Positions 30,415 through 39,600 of a DNA stretch of 64,000 nucleotides are shown here, in pieces. A program made the translations under genes and the position numbers. The stretch covers positions 3,782,337-3,846,336 of the forward strand of contig NZ_CP075169.1 in assembly GCF_016865525.2 (NCBI RefSeq), read 5' to 3'. Within the stretch, counting starts at the first letter, position 1. Each line of letters starts with the position of its first letter. This stretch comes from Sodalis ligni. Lineage in GTDB: Bacteria > Pseudomonadota > Gammaproteobacteria > Enterobacterales > Enterobacteriaceae. The notes under the pieces were generated by a model. The model saw only the letters and a program-made list of their open reading frames with translations, was not told where the DNA came from and did not search any database.

Positions 30415-31148
30415 GCAGCGGATTCCGGGCAATGGATCAGACACCAGTTGGCCAGCGTCACGATCTCTTCGGCCGCGTTGCTGTCCGGCCGGTATTCCCC
30501 CAGGGGCTGTTTCGCCGCCAGGGCTTCGGCCACCGACTCGTCGCGATGAATGATTACCGGCAACAGGCCGTCCAGCGCCTGCAGCCATAGCTGGTTGATA
30601 TCATGCTGCAGTCCGCTGGTGGGCAGATAACCATTGACCAGCAGCCGGCAGCCGGCGGGCAGCGCCTGCTGGTGCAAACGGGCATGGCAATTGGCATCCG
30701 GATTGATGACCATCAGCACATGGTCCGCCACCGGCAGGCATTGCTGCGCCAAGGGAGTGTCGGCACCGGGCATATCCAGCAGGATCCAGCGATAGCGCTT
30801 GCCGTCGCGCAACCGGCAAAGACGATCCCCCCAGCTCTCCCGCCCGGGCGCCGGCGGCTCAAACAGCGCAAGCCGTTCTGCCGGCGTTGTGCGCCCGAAC
30901 GGTAAAAACGCCAGTCTTTCCAGGTACTCCATCGCACCCTGATGCCAGCCTTCGCCGTCAATTTCCGCCCGCGCCCACCCCCTGGCATGCTTAAAGGGCA
31001 TATTGAAATGGAGCCTCAGCAAATTATCCGGTGACAAATCCACCGCCAGGACGGATTCACCGGCCTGACATAGCGCCCAGGCCAGCGCCGCGGTGATTGA
31101 CGTTGTCCCGGCGCCGCCGCGGATACCGGACAAGGCGATAATCGGCAT
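30411..31148 (-). CDS. bcsQ: Cellulose biosynthesis protein BcsQ (MinD/ParA-like ATPase)
   Basis: 245 residues. BcsQ is a membrane-associated SIMIBI ATPase that helps place the cellulose machinery. The P-loop reads GIRGGAGTTS, the form typical for BcsQ, and ILLDMPGAD is the second acidic motif. It follows bcsR by three bases and overlaps bcsA by four. The gene is complete, with no nonsense codon of the type that inactivates bcsQ in E. coli K-12. Confidence 0.95.
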   Translation of the reverse strand: MPIIALSGIRGGAGTTSITAALAWALCQAGESVLAVDLSPDNLLRLHFNMPFKHARGWARAEIDGEGWHQGAMEYLERLAFLPFGRTTPAERLALFEPPAPGRESWGDRLCRLRDGKRYRWILLDMPGADTPLAQQCLPVADHVLMVINPDANCHARLHQQALPAGCRLLVNGYLPTSGLQHDINQLWLQALDGLLPVIIHRDESVAEALAAKQPLGEYRPDSNAAEEIVTLANWCLIHCPESAA

Positions 31149-31151
31149 GGG

Positions 31152-31382
31152 TTACTCTTTCTGAAGGGAGCCGGCGGTTGACGAAGACTGGGCATCCAGG
31201 CCGTCGGAATGGGCAAATTCGGCCAACAGCGGCCAGCGCGACAAAATATGCGGAAATTGTTCTTGCAAATTGATATCGACGTAATGAAAACTCGGCAGGG
31301 CGAAAATATGACTTAGCACAAGGACATCATCTTGTTTTTCTGCATTCGGAGTCGCACCGGTGATAAATAATTTATTTTCCAT
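31152..31382 (-). CDS. bcsR: Cellulose biosynthesis protein BcsR
   Basis: 76 residues, somewhat longer than the E. coli protein of about 60. BcsR is a small partner of BcsQ in the cytoplasmic part of the synthase complex. The family core is plain (FALPSFHYVDINLQEQF followed by RWPLLAEFA). It is the first gene of the bcsRQABC operon and is divergent from bcsE, with 178 AT-rich bases between them that must hold both promoters. Confidence 0.9.
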   Translation of the reverse strand: MENKLFITGATPNAEKQDDVLVLSHIFALPSFHYVDINLQEQFPHILSRWPLLAEFAHSDGLDAQSSSTAGSLQKE

Positions 31383-31560
31383 ATCGCGCCTTAAAATATT
31401 TCAATAACTTTATAATTTAGTTTACTCGCTGCAGAATTGGCCCAGCACATTTCTTCGAACGAGAGTTCATTTAGTTATTGCTAATAGCGAGATGACAATT
31501 TAGCATACTCTTAAAAGCGTTATTATCTCAACAGACTTTTAACTAAAAGCAAAATAACAC

Positions 31561-33138
31561 ATGGCGCTCTCCTTTTCATTTGGTCTCTATCATAGTTTTG
31601 AAGAGTTATCGGTAATGCAGTCCCGCGGCTGTTACTGGGTCAATATAGAACGCCAAACGGATGCGCGCCAGTTATGCCGGCAAATCATTAACGCCCAGGG
31701 AGCGGCAACCCGCGGGGCGCTGATCTGCTGCGGCGATGGGCCGGAACAGCTGCTGGAAGGGCTGCCGTCCACCGGCGCGGAGGGCGCCGGACCGCCGGCC
31801 TCGCTGCCCCTGTTTACCCTGCCGGAAAAAAAATCGGCCCTTCGCCGGCTGACCGCGGATTTATCCCGGGCGATTAATGTCAAGGAACGCCTGTTTATCT
31901 TTCTATTGACCGCAAGCGCATGGAAAGACTTTTCGCAAACGGAAATTGATGACTGGCTGGGAAATACCCAGCGGTGGTTAATAAAACACAATGCCGCTTT
32001 TTTAATTCTGACTTACGGCAGCGGCATATCGCAATTAAAGAATCAACTTATTTCCCAATTTCCCACCCTCTCCGGTTTATCCAGCGTGCACTCGCTGCAA
32101 GATTGTGTACGATATCAAGTATCTTGGTGGTTTAGCGGTAAAGGATTAATTGCCAATCAGGCAATGAACTGGGAACCGGACGATCGGGAGCGGTTCGTGC
32201 AGAGCGTTCTTTTGCCCGCTTTTTCCCCGTCGGTAAATGACGAACAGCTGTGCCTGGCGGAAAAAAGCGTGCTGGAAGGCGCGCCTCCCCTGTCGGTAAA
32301 CTGGCGGCTGCTGGAAGATAACGCCCTGTTGATGCAGCAAGGCATGGCGAGACACTCCGCCACCCTGATTTTCGCCCTGACCGAAAGTGAACAGGTCGCC
32401 GAATTGGCGCGGCAGATCCACACACTGCGCCGTCAGCGGGGTATTGCGCTGAAAATCGTGGTCAGGGAAATGAAAGCCAGCCTGCGTTATACCGATGAAA
32501 GACTGTTGCAAGCCTGCGGCGCCAATCTGGTGGTGCCCTATATCGCGCCGTTATCGAGCTTTCTGACCCTGCTGGAAAGCATACAGGGGCAGCGTTTTAC
32601 CCGTCATGTGCCGGCGACCATCGATCGGCTGCTGGCCGCCATCAACCCTTCGCGCATAAAAGGCGCGATGAGTAACGACAGGTTCCGCCAGGTGGTGCCG
32701 GAGCTGATTGAGAATCCCCTCATGCCGGAAGACGACAAGGGCATCCTCATCGCCCTGCGGCCGGTGCCCGGCCTGCCGCCCCGGCAGGCGCTGTCCTTAT
32801 GCCGCCTGCGGCGCGGGGGCGATGTGATGACCGCCACCTCGCGCCGGATTTATCTGTTTCTCTCCAATTGCCGCATCAACGATTTGGATACCGTGCTGGG
32901 CTATCTCTTCCGCCTGCCTATCGCCGAGGCATTCAGCAACCGCCAGGTCTGGACCCAAGACGTGCACATCATCAGCCAAGTCAAACTGATGGGTAAAACC
33001 GACCGCCGGGCAGGCTCGCCGGAGCCCGCCGATACGCCCATCACGGCGGCCGTCACCTTCGCCCGCCCCGCGACGGCGCGGCATAGTCCGCGCCCCTTGA
33101 CGCTGTCCCTTGCCGCCCCCCAGGACATCCAGCCATGA
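31561..33138 (+). CDS. bcsE: Cellulose biosynthesis c-di-GMP-binding protein BcsE
   Basis: 525 residues, matching E. coli BcsE over the full length. BcsE binds c-di-GMP with its GIL domain and stimulates cellulose production through BcsF and BcsG and the BcsRQ complex. The domain is recognisable by IHTLRRQRG, TDERLLQACGANLVVP and ALRPVPGLPPRQALSLCRL. The RxGD site is present as RGGD, followed by FLSNCRINDLDTV. It is the first gene of bcsEFG and overlaps bcsF by four bases. Confidence 0.95.
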   Translation: MALSFSFGLYHSFEELSVMQSRGCYWVNIERQTDARQLCRQIINAQGAATRGALICCGDGPEQLLEGLPSTGAEGAGPPASLPLFTLPEKKSALRRLTADLSRAINVKERLFIFLLTASAWKDFSQTEIDDWLGNTQRWLIKHNAAFLILTYGSGISQLKNQLISQFPTLSGLSSVHSLQDCVRYQVSWWFSGKGLIANQAMNWEPDDRERFVQSVLLPAFSPSVNDEQLCLAEKSVLEGAPPLSVNWRLLEDNALLMQQGMARHSATLIFALTESEQVAELARQIHTLRRQRGIALKIVVREMKASLRYTDERLLQACGANLVVPYIAPLSSFLTLLESIQGQRFTRHVPATIDRLLAAINPSRIKGAMSNDRFRQVVPELIENPLMPEDDKGILIALRPVPGLPPRQALSLCRLRRGGDVMTATSRRIYLFLSNCRINDLDTVLGYLFRLPIAEAFSNRQVWTQDVHIISQVKLMGKTDRRAGSPEPADTPITAAVTFARPATARHSPRPLTLSLAAPQDIQP

Positions 33139-33329
33139 ACCTTGACGATATTTTGCAGTTGATTCTGCTTTGTGCTTTGGTGTTTTTCCCGCTGGGCTAT
33201 CTGTTTCACCGCCGGTTTCCTTTTTGGCTGCCCGCCCTGCAATCCTTTATTCTCTCTCCGCGATATTTGAAATCAGCAGGCATCTGGACGCGCAGCGATC
33301 TCCCGTCAGGTAAAAAGAAAAAATCATGA
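33135..33329 (+). CDS. bcsF: Cellulose biosynthesis protein BcsF
   Basis: 64 residues with one N-terminal membrane helix (ILQLILLCALVFFPLGYLF) and a basic tail. BcsF is the small membrane anchor that ties BcsE to BcsG. It overlaps both neighbours by four bases (bcsE stop, bcsG start), showing tight translational coupling. Confidence 0.9.
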   Translation: MNLDDILQLILLCALVFFPLGYLFHRRFPFWLPALQSFILSPRYLKSAGIWTRSDLPSGKKKKS

Positions 33330-34966
33330 ATCTGATAAAAAAACCGGGTTTCAAACACCATTGGCGCGGACTTGGCGCCTGGAATTATTATTTCCTGATA
33401 AAATTTACGCTGCTGTGGCTGGGCTATCTTAATTTCCACGCGCTGGACAACCTGGTATTCGCCGCCTATTTGCTGTTTCCGTTAGCTTCGCCGCGCCTGC
33501 ACCGCTGGCGAAATATCATCGGCCTTCCCATCGGCTTTGCCGTGTTTTACAACGACACTTGGCTGCCGGGCATCCATTCCATCCTGTCGGAGGGATCGCA
33601 GGTGACCGGCTTCAGCGCCCTGTATCTGCTGGAGCTGGTTAACCGCTTTATCGACTGGCAATGGGTCGGAGCGGCTTTTGCCCTGCTGGTGGCGTATCTG
33701 TTTATATCGCAATGGCTGCGGATTACGGTATTTACCGTGGCGATTTTGATAGGCCTCAACCTGATGCACCTTACCGGTCCGCTCATCCAACTGGGCCCGA
33801 TAACATCCGTAGCCGCCGGGCCCGCCGATGTACCGGCCCCCGCCGGCGACGGCAAGGCCGCAGGGGCGGCGTCCATGAGCGCGCCGCCCAACAACCAGAA
33901 TCTCACCGCTTATCTCAATGATTTTTATCAGCGTGAAAGCCAGCGCGCCACTGTGTTCCCCCAGGCGCTGCCCGCCGACGCCGCCCCTTTTTCGCTGCTG
34001 ATCATCCAGATCTGCTCACTGTCCTGGTCCGATCTGGAGGCAATCCAGATGAAGAATTCGCCGTTCTGGGGCACGTTTGATCTGATGTTCGATAACTTCA
34101 ACTCCGGAACCGCCTACAGCGGTCCGGCGGCCATACGTCTGCTGCGCGCCAGCTGCGGCCAGGAAAAGCACAAGGATCTCTATTCTCCCGCCAACCAGCA
34201 GTGTTATCTGTTCGATAATCTGGCGAAGCTGGGATTCAGTACGGAGTTGATGCTCGACCACAGCGGGAATTTCGATAATTTTTTGCAAGAACTGCGCGAA
34301 GACGGAAATATGCAGGCGCCGCTGATGTCACAGGCCGGGATCGGACACCAGCTAAACTCCTTTAACGGCGAGCCGGTCTATGAGGATCTGCCGCTGCTGG
34401 ATCGCTGGCTGGCGCAGCAAACCCGGGACGGGGATGCGCGCTCCGCCACCTTCTTTAATCTCATCCCCCTGCATGACGGCAACCGTTATGTGGGCGCCCA
34501 CAGCGCCGCCGATTATTCCTCCAGGGCCGGCACGCTGTTCAGCCAGCTGGACAGCTTTTTCCAGCAGCTGGAAAAATCCGGTCGCCGGGTAGTAGTGGTG
34601 GTGGTGCCGGAACATGGCGCCGCCCTGGTGGGCGATAAAATGCAAATGCCCGGTTTGCGGGACATTCCCAGCCCATCCATTACCCATGTGCCGATGGGCA
34701 TAAAATTTATCGGCATCAAGGCGCCCCACCAGCAGCCCTCGCTGCGCATATCCGCGCCCAGCAGCTATCTGGCGCTGTCCGAGCTGGTTTCCCGCCTGGT
34801 GGACGGCAAAATATTCGACGCGCCGCAAATCGATTGGGCCACCCTGACGAAAGACCTGCCCCAAACCGCCGCCGTATCGGAAAACGATGCCAGCACGGTG
34901 ATCAATTACCAGGGCAAGACCTTTATCCGCCTCGACGGCGGCGACTGGGTGCCGTATCCGCAATAA
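33326..34966 (+). CDS. bcsG: Cellulose phosphoethanolamine transferase BcsG
   Basis: 546 residues. BcsG attaches phosphoethanolamine from phospholipid to nascent cellulose in the periplasm. The N-terminal half has about four membrane helices and the C-terminal half is an alkaline-phosphatase-like domain. Catalytic features are conserved: a Cys in QICSLSW, the nucleophile Ser in FNSGTAYSGPA, and Glu-His in VVPEHGAA, which bind zinc. A proline/alanine-rich linker lies between the domains. The frame is complete, although the BcsA polymerase that provides the substrate is truncated in this sequence. Confidence 0.95.
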   Translation: MNLIKKPGFKHHWRGLGAWNYYFLIKFTLLWLGYLNFHALDNLVFAAYLLFPLASPRLHRWRNIIGLPIGFAVFYNDTWLPGIHSILSEGSQVTGFSALYLLELVNRFIDWQWVGAAFALLVAYLFISQWLRITVFTVAILIGLNLMHLTGPLIQLGPITSVAAGPADVPAPAGDGKAAGAASMSAPPNNQNLTAYLNDFYQRESQRATVFPQALPADAAPFSLLIIQICSLSWSDLEAIQMKNSPFWGTFDLMFDNFNSGTAYSGPAAIRLLRASCGQEKHKDLYSPANQQCYLFDNLAKLGFSTELMLDHSGNFDNFLQELREDGNMQAPLMSQAGIGHQLNSFNGEPVYEDLPLLDRWLAQQTRDGDARSATFFNLIPLHDGNRYVGAHSAADYSSRAGTLFSQLDSFFQQLEKSGRRVVVVVVPEHGAALVGDKMQMPGLRDIPSPSITHVPMGIKFIGIKAPHQQPSLRISAPSSYLALSELVSRLVDGKIFDAPQIDWATLTKDLPQTAAVSENDASTVINYQGKTFIRLDGGDWVPYPQ

Positions 34967-34972
34967 CCGCCC

Positions 34973-35472
34973 GAGCGCCCCATGGCACGCTAGGCCCACC
35001 ATCACCGGCGCTTGAATCAAGCCTGTTAAAGGGAGAGCGCGCCAATGTGGTCGAATCGGGCGTGGTTTTTCCGCCCGACCGAGCGCCACATGGCACGCCA
35101 GGCCCGCCATCACCGGCGCTTGAATCGAGCCTGTTAAAGGGAGAGCGCGCCAATGTGGTCGAATCGGGCGTGGTTTTTCCGCCCGACCGAGCGCCACATG
35201 GCACGCCAGGCCCGCCATCACCGGCGCTTGAATCGAGCCTGTTAAAGGGAGAGCGCGCCAATGTGGTCGAATCGGGCGTGGTTTTTCCGCCCGACCGAGC
35301 GCCACATGGCACGCCAGGCCCGCCATCACCGGCGCTTGAATCGAGCCTGTTAAAGGGAGAGCGCGCCAATGTGGTCGAATCGGGCGTGGTTTTTCCGCCC
35401 GACCGAGCGCCACATGGCACGCTAGGCCCGCCATCACCGGCGCTTGAATCGAGCCTGTTAAAGGGAGGGCGG
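34973..35472. repeat. 108-bp tandem repeat, five copies, after bcsG
   Basis: Copies begin with GAGCGCC at 34973, 35081, 35189, 35297 and 35405; the last is partial. Copies 2 to 4 are identical to each other. Copies 1 and 5 differ by a few substitutions (CTAGGCC instead of CCAGGCC in both). Each unit carries two inverted repeats: AGCGCC with GGCGCT, and TCGGCG-like TCGGGCG with CGCCCGA around a T-rich loop. Because 108 is divisible by three, open frames run through the array on both strands, but no protein family or ribosome site supports them. It starts six bases after the bcsG stop. Confidence 0.9.
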
Positions 35473-35543
35473 GCCCAAGCAGCCATTTACTTATGGCAGG
35501 AGTATGCCTACCCTAGATCACCAGCTTCACCGCGGGAAGAGAT

Positions 35544-35912
35544 ATGTTTTTCAAAAACAAAGGCTGGCAGCAGCAGGGCAAGAACCCTGATTACCGCTTT
35601 TCGCTGGCCAATGAGCGCACTTTTTTGGCCTGGATACGCACAGCACTCGCCTTCCTGGCGGGTTCCATCGCACTGGACCAGTTGGCCTCGGGGTTCGCCT
35701 CGCCGCTAATCCGCAGCCTGCTGGCGATATTCCTGTCGATAGGAGGGGCGGTATTGGCCCTAGTGGCCCTGCGCCGCTGGGAAGAGAATGAAAAGGCAAT
35801 GCGCAACGATGGGCCGCTGCCTTATACCCGCTTATTACCCGCCATCACACTGCTGGTGGTCTTAACCGCGATGTGTTTTATCGCGTTTATCATTATCGGC
35901 GGTTGGGAATAA
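35544..35912 (+). CDS. yidH: YidH family inner-membrane protein (DUF202)
   Basis: 122 residues with three membrane helices. The DUF202 signature DYRFSLANERTFLAWIRTAL is exact. It matches E. coli YidH over the whole length. Its function is unknown; members are small inner-membrane proteins. It directly precedes the yidG-like gene, as in E. coli. The frame is intact and the start follows GGAAGAG. Confidence 0.9.
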   Translation: MFFKNKGWQQQGKNPDYRFSLANERTFLAWIRTALAFLAGSIALDQLASGFASPLIRSLLAIFLSIGGAVLALVALRRWEENEKAMRNDGPLPYTRLLPAITLLVVLTAMCFIAFIIIGGWE

Positions 35913-36236
35913 ATGGGACGGGACCCGGGCCTGCAGCCCGAACGCACCCGGCAGGCATGGGATCGAACCCTGTTTGTCATCATGCTTGACGCGGTATTCT
36001 TCCTGCGCGTCGGGCTGCTAAACAGCAATATATTCACCTGCCTGGCGGGAGGCCTGTTATTCCTGCTTACCCTGGGCGTCGTACTGGCCCGCCATTTCTC
36101 CTCCGCTCATAAACCACACGCCTTGAACACCCTTTCACCCCACATCCTTCGGGCGGTATCGTTGACGGTGATTATCGCCTGTGCCTTGACCGTTATCAGC
36201 ATTGTCGTATCGGATATCAGGGTATTCATCCGCTAA
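35913..36236 (+). CDS. yidG: YidG family inner-membrane protein (DUF202)
   Basis: 107 residues with three membrane helices and the DUF202 N-terminal motif DPGLQPERTRQAWDRT. It begins right after the yidH stop, the same pair order as in E. coli. Both proteins are of unknown function. The second half is less conserved than in YidH, as is usual for YidG. Confidence 0.85.
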   Translation: MGRDPGLQPERTRQAWDRTLFVIMLDAVFFLRVGLLNSNIFTCLAGGLLFLLTLGVVLARHFSSAHKPHALNTLSPHILRAVSLTVIIACALTVISIVVSDIRVFIR

Positions 36237-36264
36237 CCTTATGCCGCGGTTTTTGACGGTATTC

Positions 36265-36315
36265 ACCGGTATTTTTCCTTTTGTACCGGTAAGACCGGGT
36301 TAAAAACGCGTTTTT
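36265..36315 (+). terminator. Hairpins after yidG
   Basis: ACCGGTA (36265-36271) pairs with TACCGGT (36284-36290). A second perfect palindrome with A- and T-tracts (AAAAACGCGTTTTT, 36302-36315) follows and runs into T6. Together they fit an intrinsic terminator for yidHG. Confidence 0.55.
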
Positions 36316-36911
36316 TAAAAAAAATTTTTCTTCGCTGAAATGAGGATTTTTCTCGGTTAAACCAGACTGGCGATGCCGGTATAACCTGCTTGGCTGCCAT
36401 CACTTTTTCATGTCATCCCGCACGCGCCGCTGCACCGGCCAAGAGCAGCGCCCGCTGGTTGCAGGCGGCGAGCGGCGAAGCGTCTACCGCCGGCCCCTCC
36501 GGCCGCCATTGAAACTGCTCATCTTCTCACCGCCATGTCACGGTTGATTTTTTTGTTTGATTATTGTGCAAGTGAAGTCAATTCCCTCAATAACGCTTTA
36601 ATTCAGTGCAACCATATAAAAACCATATTGCTGTTTATATCTTTTACCAGCCACGACCATTTATAGGATAACTTTTTTCACCTCTTCGCAGGTGTAAGTT
36701 ATATTTTTATAATTATCATATATTTATTATTATTGTTTTTTCAATAATCAGGCTTTTATCGCTGCTTCATCGCCGGTAATCCAAAAAACGCTGTTTCTAA
36801 TCGCCAAAAAAAGAGCAACCTGATTTTGATTATTTCAACCTATTGCCCGTTTTGGTTAATTATGGTTTAAATTTGGTTGTTCATTTTTCAAGCCCACAGC
36901 AGGAACCCAGC
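36316..36911. other. AT-rich intergenic region in front of the catabolic cluster
   Basis: About 600 bases without a supported gene. The second half (36540-36900) is very AT-rich and presumably holds the promoter of the cluster starting at 36912. I see no clear -35/-10 pair that I would defend and no repeat. Confidence 0.4.
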
Positions 36912-38054
36912 ATGTCCGACATAACCCAGCCCGGCACCGACCCTACGGCGCGTAAACAGGCCCTCGACAGCATGTATGAGGAGATCAACCGGAAAAACAT
37001 GTTCCCCTTTTGGGCCAAGCGCTCGGACGTGGAGCATGACGAAATCAGCTCCCTGATGGAGGGCCGCAAGGCGGTGCCTTTTCACTGGAGCTACAAACGC
37101 GATCTGGAGCCGTTGCTCTATCAATCCGCCAGCCTGATTTCCACCGGCGATTCGGACCGGCGTTCGCTGATCCTGCTTAATCCCGGATTAAAACCGCAGC
37201 GCGCCACGGTCACCACGTTGTATACCGCCTACCGTCTTAACGATCCCAACGAGGTGATGCCGCCCCATCGCCATACCGCCAGCGCCATTCGCCTGGGGTT
37301 GACCGGCACGCAAAACTTTACCGGCGTGGAGGGGGAGGACATTGTGTTCGGGCCGGGGGACATGGTGCTGACGCCGCGGGATACCTGGCACAACCACGGC
37401 AACCAGGGCAGCGAACCGGCCATCAACCTGTCGGTGCTGGATTATCCGCTGGTGGAGTCCCTCAACGCCTTGCAGTTTGAACACGACTACAAAGAAAACG
37501 GCGAAGCGAAAAAGCAGCAAAGCGCCCGTTTCGACCCGCACTACTCGGCGCGCATTTACGGCACCGGCGGCATGACGCCCCGTTTCGTCAATCACTATCG
37601 CGGCGTCGGCGGCTCCTCGCCGATGTTCGTTTATCGCTACGACGCCATGCGCGAGCTGCTGGAGCGCAACCGCTCCTCGGAAGCCAACCCCTATGAAGGC
37701 CTGCTGGTGGAATACACTGACCCGTTAAGCGGCGGCCCGGTCTACAAGACCATGACGTTTTTCATGCAGCTGCTGCGTCCCGGCGAACGTACGCTGCCGA
37801 TGAAACAAACCGCCAGCCTGCTGGTTTCGCCGCTGGAAGGTTCGGCCCGGTGCATCGTTGACCAGCAGACCTTCAGCTGCGATCTCTTCGATACCCTGGC
37901 CCTTCCCGGCAACTGCTGGATGCAGTGGGTCAACCCCAGCGCCACCCAGTCCGCCATCCTGTTTATCGCCAGCGACGAACCGGCGCTGAAAGCCTTCGGC
38001 CTGTTGCAGCGCTTCGGCAAAAACGAGGCCGGCGACATCATTCGTCTGGTGTAG
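36912..38054 (+). CDS. Cupin dioxygenase, gentisate/salicylate 1,2-dioxygenase-like
   Basis: 380 residues with two cupin domains, as in gentisate and 1-hydroxy-2-naphthoate dioxygenases, which open aromatic rings with Fe(II). The first cupin has the metal site: MPPHRHTASAIRLGLTG with two His, then PRDTWHNHGN with the third. The second cupin (MKQTASLLVSPLEGSARC) lacks the His set, as is normal. N-terminal family segments are FPFWAKRSDVEHDE and VPFHWSYK. The start at 36912 (MSDITQ) is preferred over an upstream frame extension. First gene of a + strand cluster up to 47455. The aromatic substrate is unknown. Confidence 0.85.
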   Translation: MSDITQPGTDPTARKQALDSMYEEINRKNMFPFWAKRSDVEHDEISSLMEGRKAVPFHWSYKRDLEPLLYQSASLISTGDSDRRSLILLNPGLKPQRATVTTLYTAYRLNDPNEVMPPHRHTASAIRLGLTGTQNFTGVEGEDIVFGPGDMVLTPRDTWHNHGNQGSEPAINLSVLDYPLVESLNALQFEHDYKENGEAKKQQSARFDPHYSARIYGTGGMTPRFVNHYRGVGGSSPMFVYRYDAMRELLERNRSSEANPYEGLLVEYTDPLSGGPVYKTMTFFMQLLRPGERTLPMKQTASLLVSPLEGSARCIVDQQTFSCDLFDTLALPGNCWMQWVNPSATQSAILFIASDEPALKAFGLLQRFGKNEAGDIIRLV

Positions 38055-38064
38055 GAACCTATTC

Positions 38065-39195
38065 ATGGCACGAGCCTTTAACACGCAACTGGTGAGTCAT
38101 ATCGATTGTCCCGGCGGCGGGCAGGTCTGGGTGGAGAAAAATATTCTCTACGTCTCCCATATGCGGCCGCCGGACGGGACCTCCATTTATGACGTATCCG
38201 ACCCACGCAGGCCCAGACTTCTCCATAAGATGGAGATCCCCCTGGGCTGGCACTCGCACAAGGTGCGGGTCCAGGACGACATCATGATCGTGAACTACGA
38301 GAAATTCCGTACCGGCGCCGATGAATTCGGCGGCGGACTGGGAATTTTTGACGTAGCCGATCCCGAACGGCCGCGGCTGCTGAACAAGTGGCGGGTCAAA
38401 GGGAAACAGGGCGGCGTCCACCGTTTCAGTTACGACGGCCGCTATGCCTATATTTCCCCCACCGAGGAGGGGTATATCGGCAATATCGTCAAAATCCTCG
38501 ACCTGGCGGATCCCGTCCGGCCGGAAGAAGTGTCCAGCTGGTGGATCCCGGGCCAGCACGTCGCCGGCGGTGAAAGCTACCCGTGGGATGACTATGTCAA
38601 GCCCCGCTGCCATCACCCGTTGCGTATGGGTGACCGGCTGTATGTCTCCTACTGGCATCACGGATTTTTTATTCTGGATATTTCGGATATCCGCAAGCCG
38701 ACCCTGATCTCCGGCATGAACAGCAGCCCCGCCCATCCCCATCCCACCCATACCGCCCTGCCGATACCGGGTCTGCTGCGCGGTCGCCGGATCATGGCGG
38801 TGTCCGATGAGGATGTGGCCAAGCTCTATCCCGCGCCGCCGGCTTTCAGCTGGTTTTATGACATCACCGATGAGCGCCAGCCCATGCCCATCTCCACCTT
38901 CCAGGTGGAGGGCATTGACCCGGACGGGCGTCCGCAGGAACCCATGACCGGCTGCCATCAGCCGGCGGAGAAATTTTTCGGCCACGTACTGCCCTATGCC
39001 TGGTTCGCCCAAGGGCTGCGCCTGGTTGATATCTCCAACCCCTTCGCCCCGAAGGAAGTGGGCTTTTACGAGCCCGATGTGCCCGCGGGCTATGAACGGG
39101 TGTCATCCAATGACGTGACGATGGATGAACGGGGACTTATCTACCTGCTCGACCGTCAGCAGGGCCTGGACATTATACAAAGCAACGTGCTGTAA
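38065..39195 (+). CDS. LVIVD-repeat beta-propeller protein
   Basis: 376 residues made of repeated blades with the LVIVD pattern (GTSIYDVSDPRRPRLL, GLGIFDVADPERPRLL, IVKILDLADPVRPEEV, GFFILDISDIRKPTLI, LRLVDISNPFAPKEV). No signal peptide is visible, so it is probably cytoplasmic. Many His residues cluster in HPHPTHT and CHQPAE, which could bind metal. Ten bases after the cupin gene. Function is not known; in this setting it may be an enzyme or scaffold for the dioxygenase product. I know no characterised close relative. Confidence 0.75.
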   Translation: MARAFNTQLVSHIDCPGGGQVWVEKNILYVSHMRPPDGTSIYDVSDPRRPRLLHKMEIPLGWHSHKVRVQDDIMIVNYEKFRTGADEFGGGLGIFDVADPERPRLLNKWRVKGKQGGVHRFSYDGRYAYISPTEEGYIGNIVKILDLADPVRPEEVSSWWIPGQHVAGGESYPWDDYVKPRCHHPLRMGDRLYVSYWHHGFFILDISDIRKPTLISGMNSSPAHPHPTHTALPIPGLLRGRRIMAVSDEDVAKLYPAPPAFSWFYDITDERQPMPISTFQVEGIDPDGRPQEPMTGCHQPAEKFFGHVLPYAWFAQGLRLVDISNPFAPKEVGFYEPDVPAGYERVSSNDVTMDERGLIYLLDRQQGLDIIQSNVL

Positions 39196-39204
39196 GGAGC
39201 AACC

Positions 39205-39600
39205 ATGAGCAGCGGCAACGCCGAGGTTTTCGGCGACAAAAATCCGAACCTGCCTTTCCACCCCGCGGTGCGCGCCGGCGACTATCTGTTCGTCTCCGGC
39301 CAGGTGGCCAAAGACAGCGACGGCAATATGATAGGCGGCACCATCGAAGAGGAAACCCGCGCCACCCTGCTGGCCATTGAACGGATCCTGTCCCTGGCGG
39401 GCTGCACGCTGGACCAGGTGGTGAAGGCCACGGTGTATCTGGCGGACGCCAGGGACTTCGGCCGCTATAACGGCGTGTTCAAAAGCTTTTTCCCCGCCGG
39501 CCGCCTGTCGCGAACCACGGTGGAAGCCCGTGCCGTGATCACCACCCGTATTGAAATCGACTGTATCGCTTACGCCCCACTGGAGAAGTCACATGTATAA
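39205..39600 (+). CDS. RidA family protein
   Basis: 131 residues, the usual RidA length. Core motifs are VRAGDYLFVSGQVAKDSDGN, QVVKATVYLADARDF and VEARAVITTRIEID with the conserved Arg. RidA proteins hydrolyse reactive enamine/imine intermediates or, in catabolic clusters, act on aminoacrylates and related imines. Its presence suggests the degraded compound carries nitrogen (inference). It overlaps the GST gene by eight bases. Confidence 0.85.
   Translation: MSSGNAEVFGDKNPNLPFHPAVRAGDYLFVSGQVAKDSDGNMIGGTIEEETRATLLAIERILSLAGCTLDQVVKATVYLADARDFGRYNGVFKSFFPAGRLSRTTVEARAVITTRIEIDCIAYAPLEKSHV

Noticed and set aside
34352..35437. 361-codon minus-strand frame through the 108-bp repeats
   Set aside because: It is antisense to bcsG in its first half and repeats the tandem unit in the second; the unit length is a multiple of three, so a long frame is expected without coding. 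The same holds for the + strand frame 34834-35709.
34973..35472. CRISPR array
   Set aside because: Units are 108 bp and contiguous without unique spacers, and no cas genes are present.
38059..39012. 317-codon minus-strand frame
   Set aside because: Antisense to the LVIVD gene; no ribosome site or family pattern.
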